Source of the DNA: Bacteroidaceae bacterium
GTDB taxonomy: Bacteria; Bacteroidota; Bacteroidia; Bacteroidales; Bacteroidaceae
DNA length: 61,791 bases
Reading direction: 5' to 3'
Assembly (NCBI GenBank): GCA_017617335.1
Contig: JAFZWK010000069.1
Span: 1-61,791, forward strand
The notes beneath the pieces are model-generated. The model made no database searches and was not told the DNA's origin. It worked only from the letters and a program-made list of their open reading frames with translations. This document shows, in pieces, positions 61,791 to 61,791 of this stretch. The stretch's first letter is position 1, and every line of letters begins with the position of its first letter. The position numbers were made by a program, and so were the translations under genes.

Positions 61791-61791
61791 G

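Noticed and set aside
1-61791. tRNA, rRNA, IS elements or attachment sites
   Set aside because: I looked for typical T-loop/CCA ends, transposase motifs and terminal inverted repeats while reading and saw none that I could support.

Overview
The window reads as chromosomal DNA of a saccharolytic member of the Bacteroidales, most likely Prevotellaceae. Three things point there: nearly every intergenic region carries the Bacteroidetes -7 box TAnnTTTG; translation starts lack Shine-Dalgarno sites; and the content is dominated by exported glycoside hydrolases, Ig-like/FISUMP surface proteins and proteins ending in a short GxYIxxGKKVxxK tail, a combination familiar from Prevotella. I saw no rRNA, tRNA, transposase, phage gene or CRISPR array.

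Layout, left to right. (1) 0-1 kb: a secreted alpha/beta hydrolase (esterase type). (2) 1.2-13 kb: a surface cluster made of a 1755-residue GLUG-repeat protein, a fasciclin lipoprotein, a CotH-type kinase-fold protein and a second fasciclin paralogue, tightly packed. (3) 13.3-27 kb: mostly carbohydrate genes (GH43-like protein, PepD dipeptidase, GH51 arabinofuranosidase, heparinase II/III-type protein, GH123-like DUF4091 protein, sugar mutarotase), then a thioredoxin/acyltransferase/AlaX-like operon and an EamA transporter/GH43 pair. (4) 28-41 kb: a dockerin-like/BIG2/FISUMP surface protein, a GH2-GH127 operon, GH3 with an unknown protein, and a GH29-GH16 fusion. (5) 40.8-46 kb: a 1606-residue surface protein followed by a 53-residue peptide gene. 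(6) 46.4-51.4 kb: an operon of GH92 alpha-mannosidase, D-lyxose/D-mannose isomerase, PfkB kinase and class II aldolase. (7) 51.8-55 kb: ThuA-like protein, MurQ, M18 aminopeptidase and a small monooxygenase. (8) 55.1-61.8 kb: a secreted unknown, a sugar isomerase-like TIM-barrel protein, a GlsB-like membrane protein, GH43, GH78 and the C-terminal part of another surface protein running off the right edge.

Together the enzymes fit removal of arabinose, xylose, fucose, rhamnose, mannose and amino-sugar side chains from plant and host glycans. No SusC/SusD pair and no HTCS, ECF sigma or AraC regulator lies in the window, so these are scattered single genes and short operons rather than a classical PUL.

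The least explained features are non-coding. Three intergenic arrays (near 13.2, 40.6 and 51.6 kb) carry a CAAC-N2-GTTG palindrome at an exact 22-bp period, one of them ending in a core with both arms changed in a compensating way. Next to the 40.6-kb array is a run of eight CTAG tetramers at about 9.5-bp phase. I regard these as the best candidates for an undescribed element.
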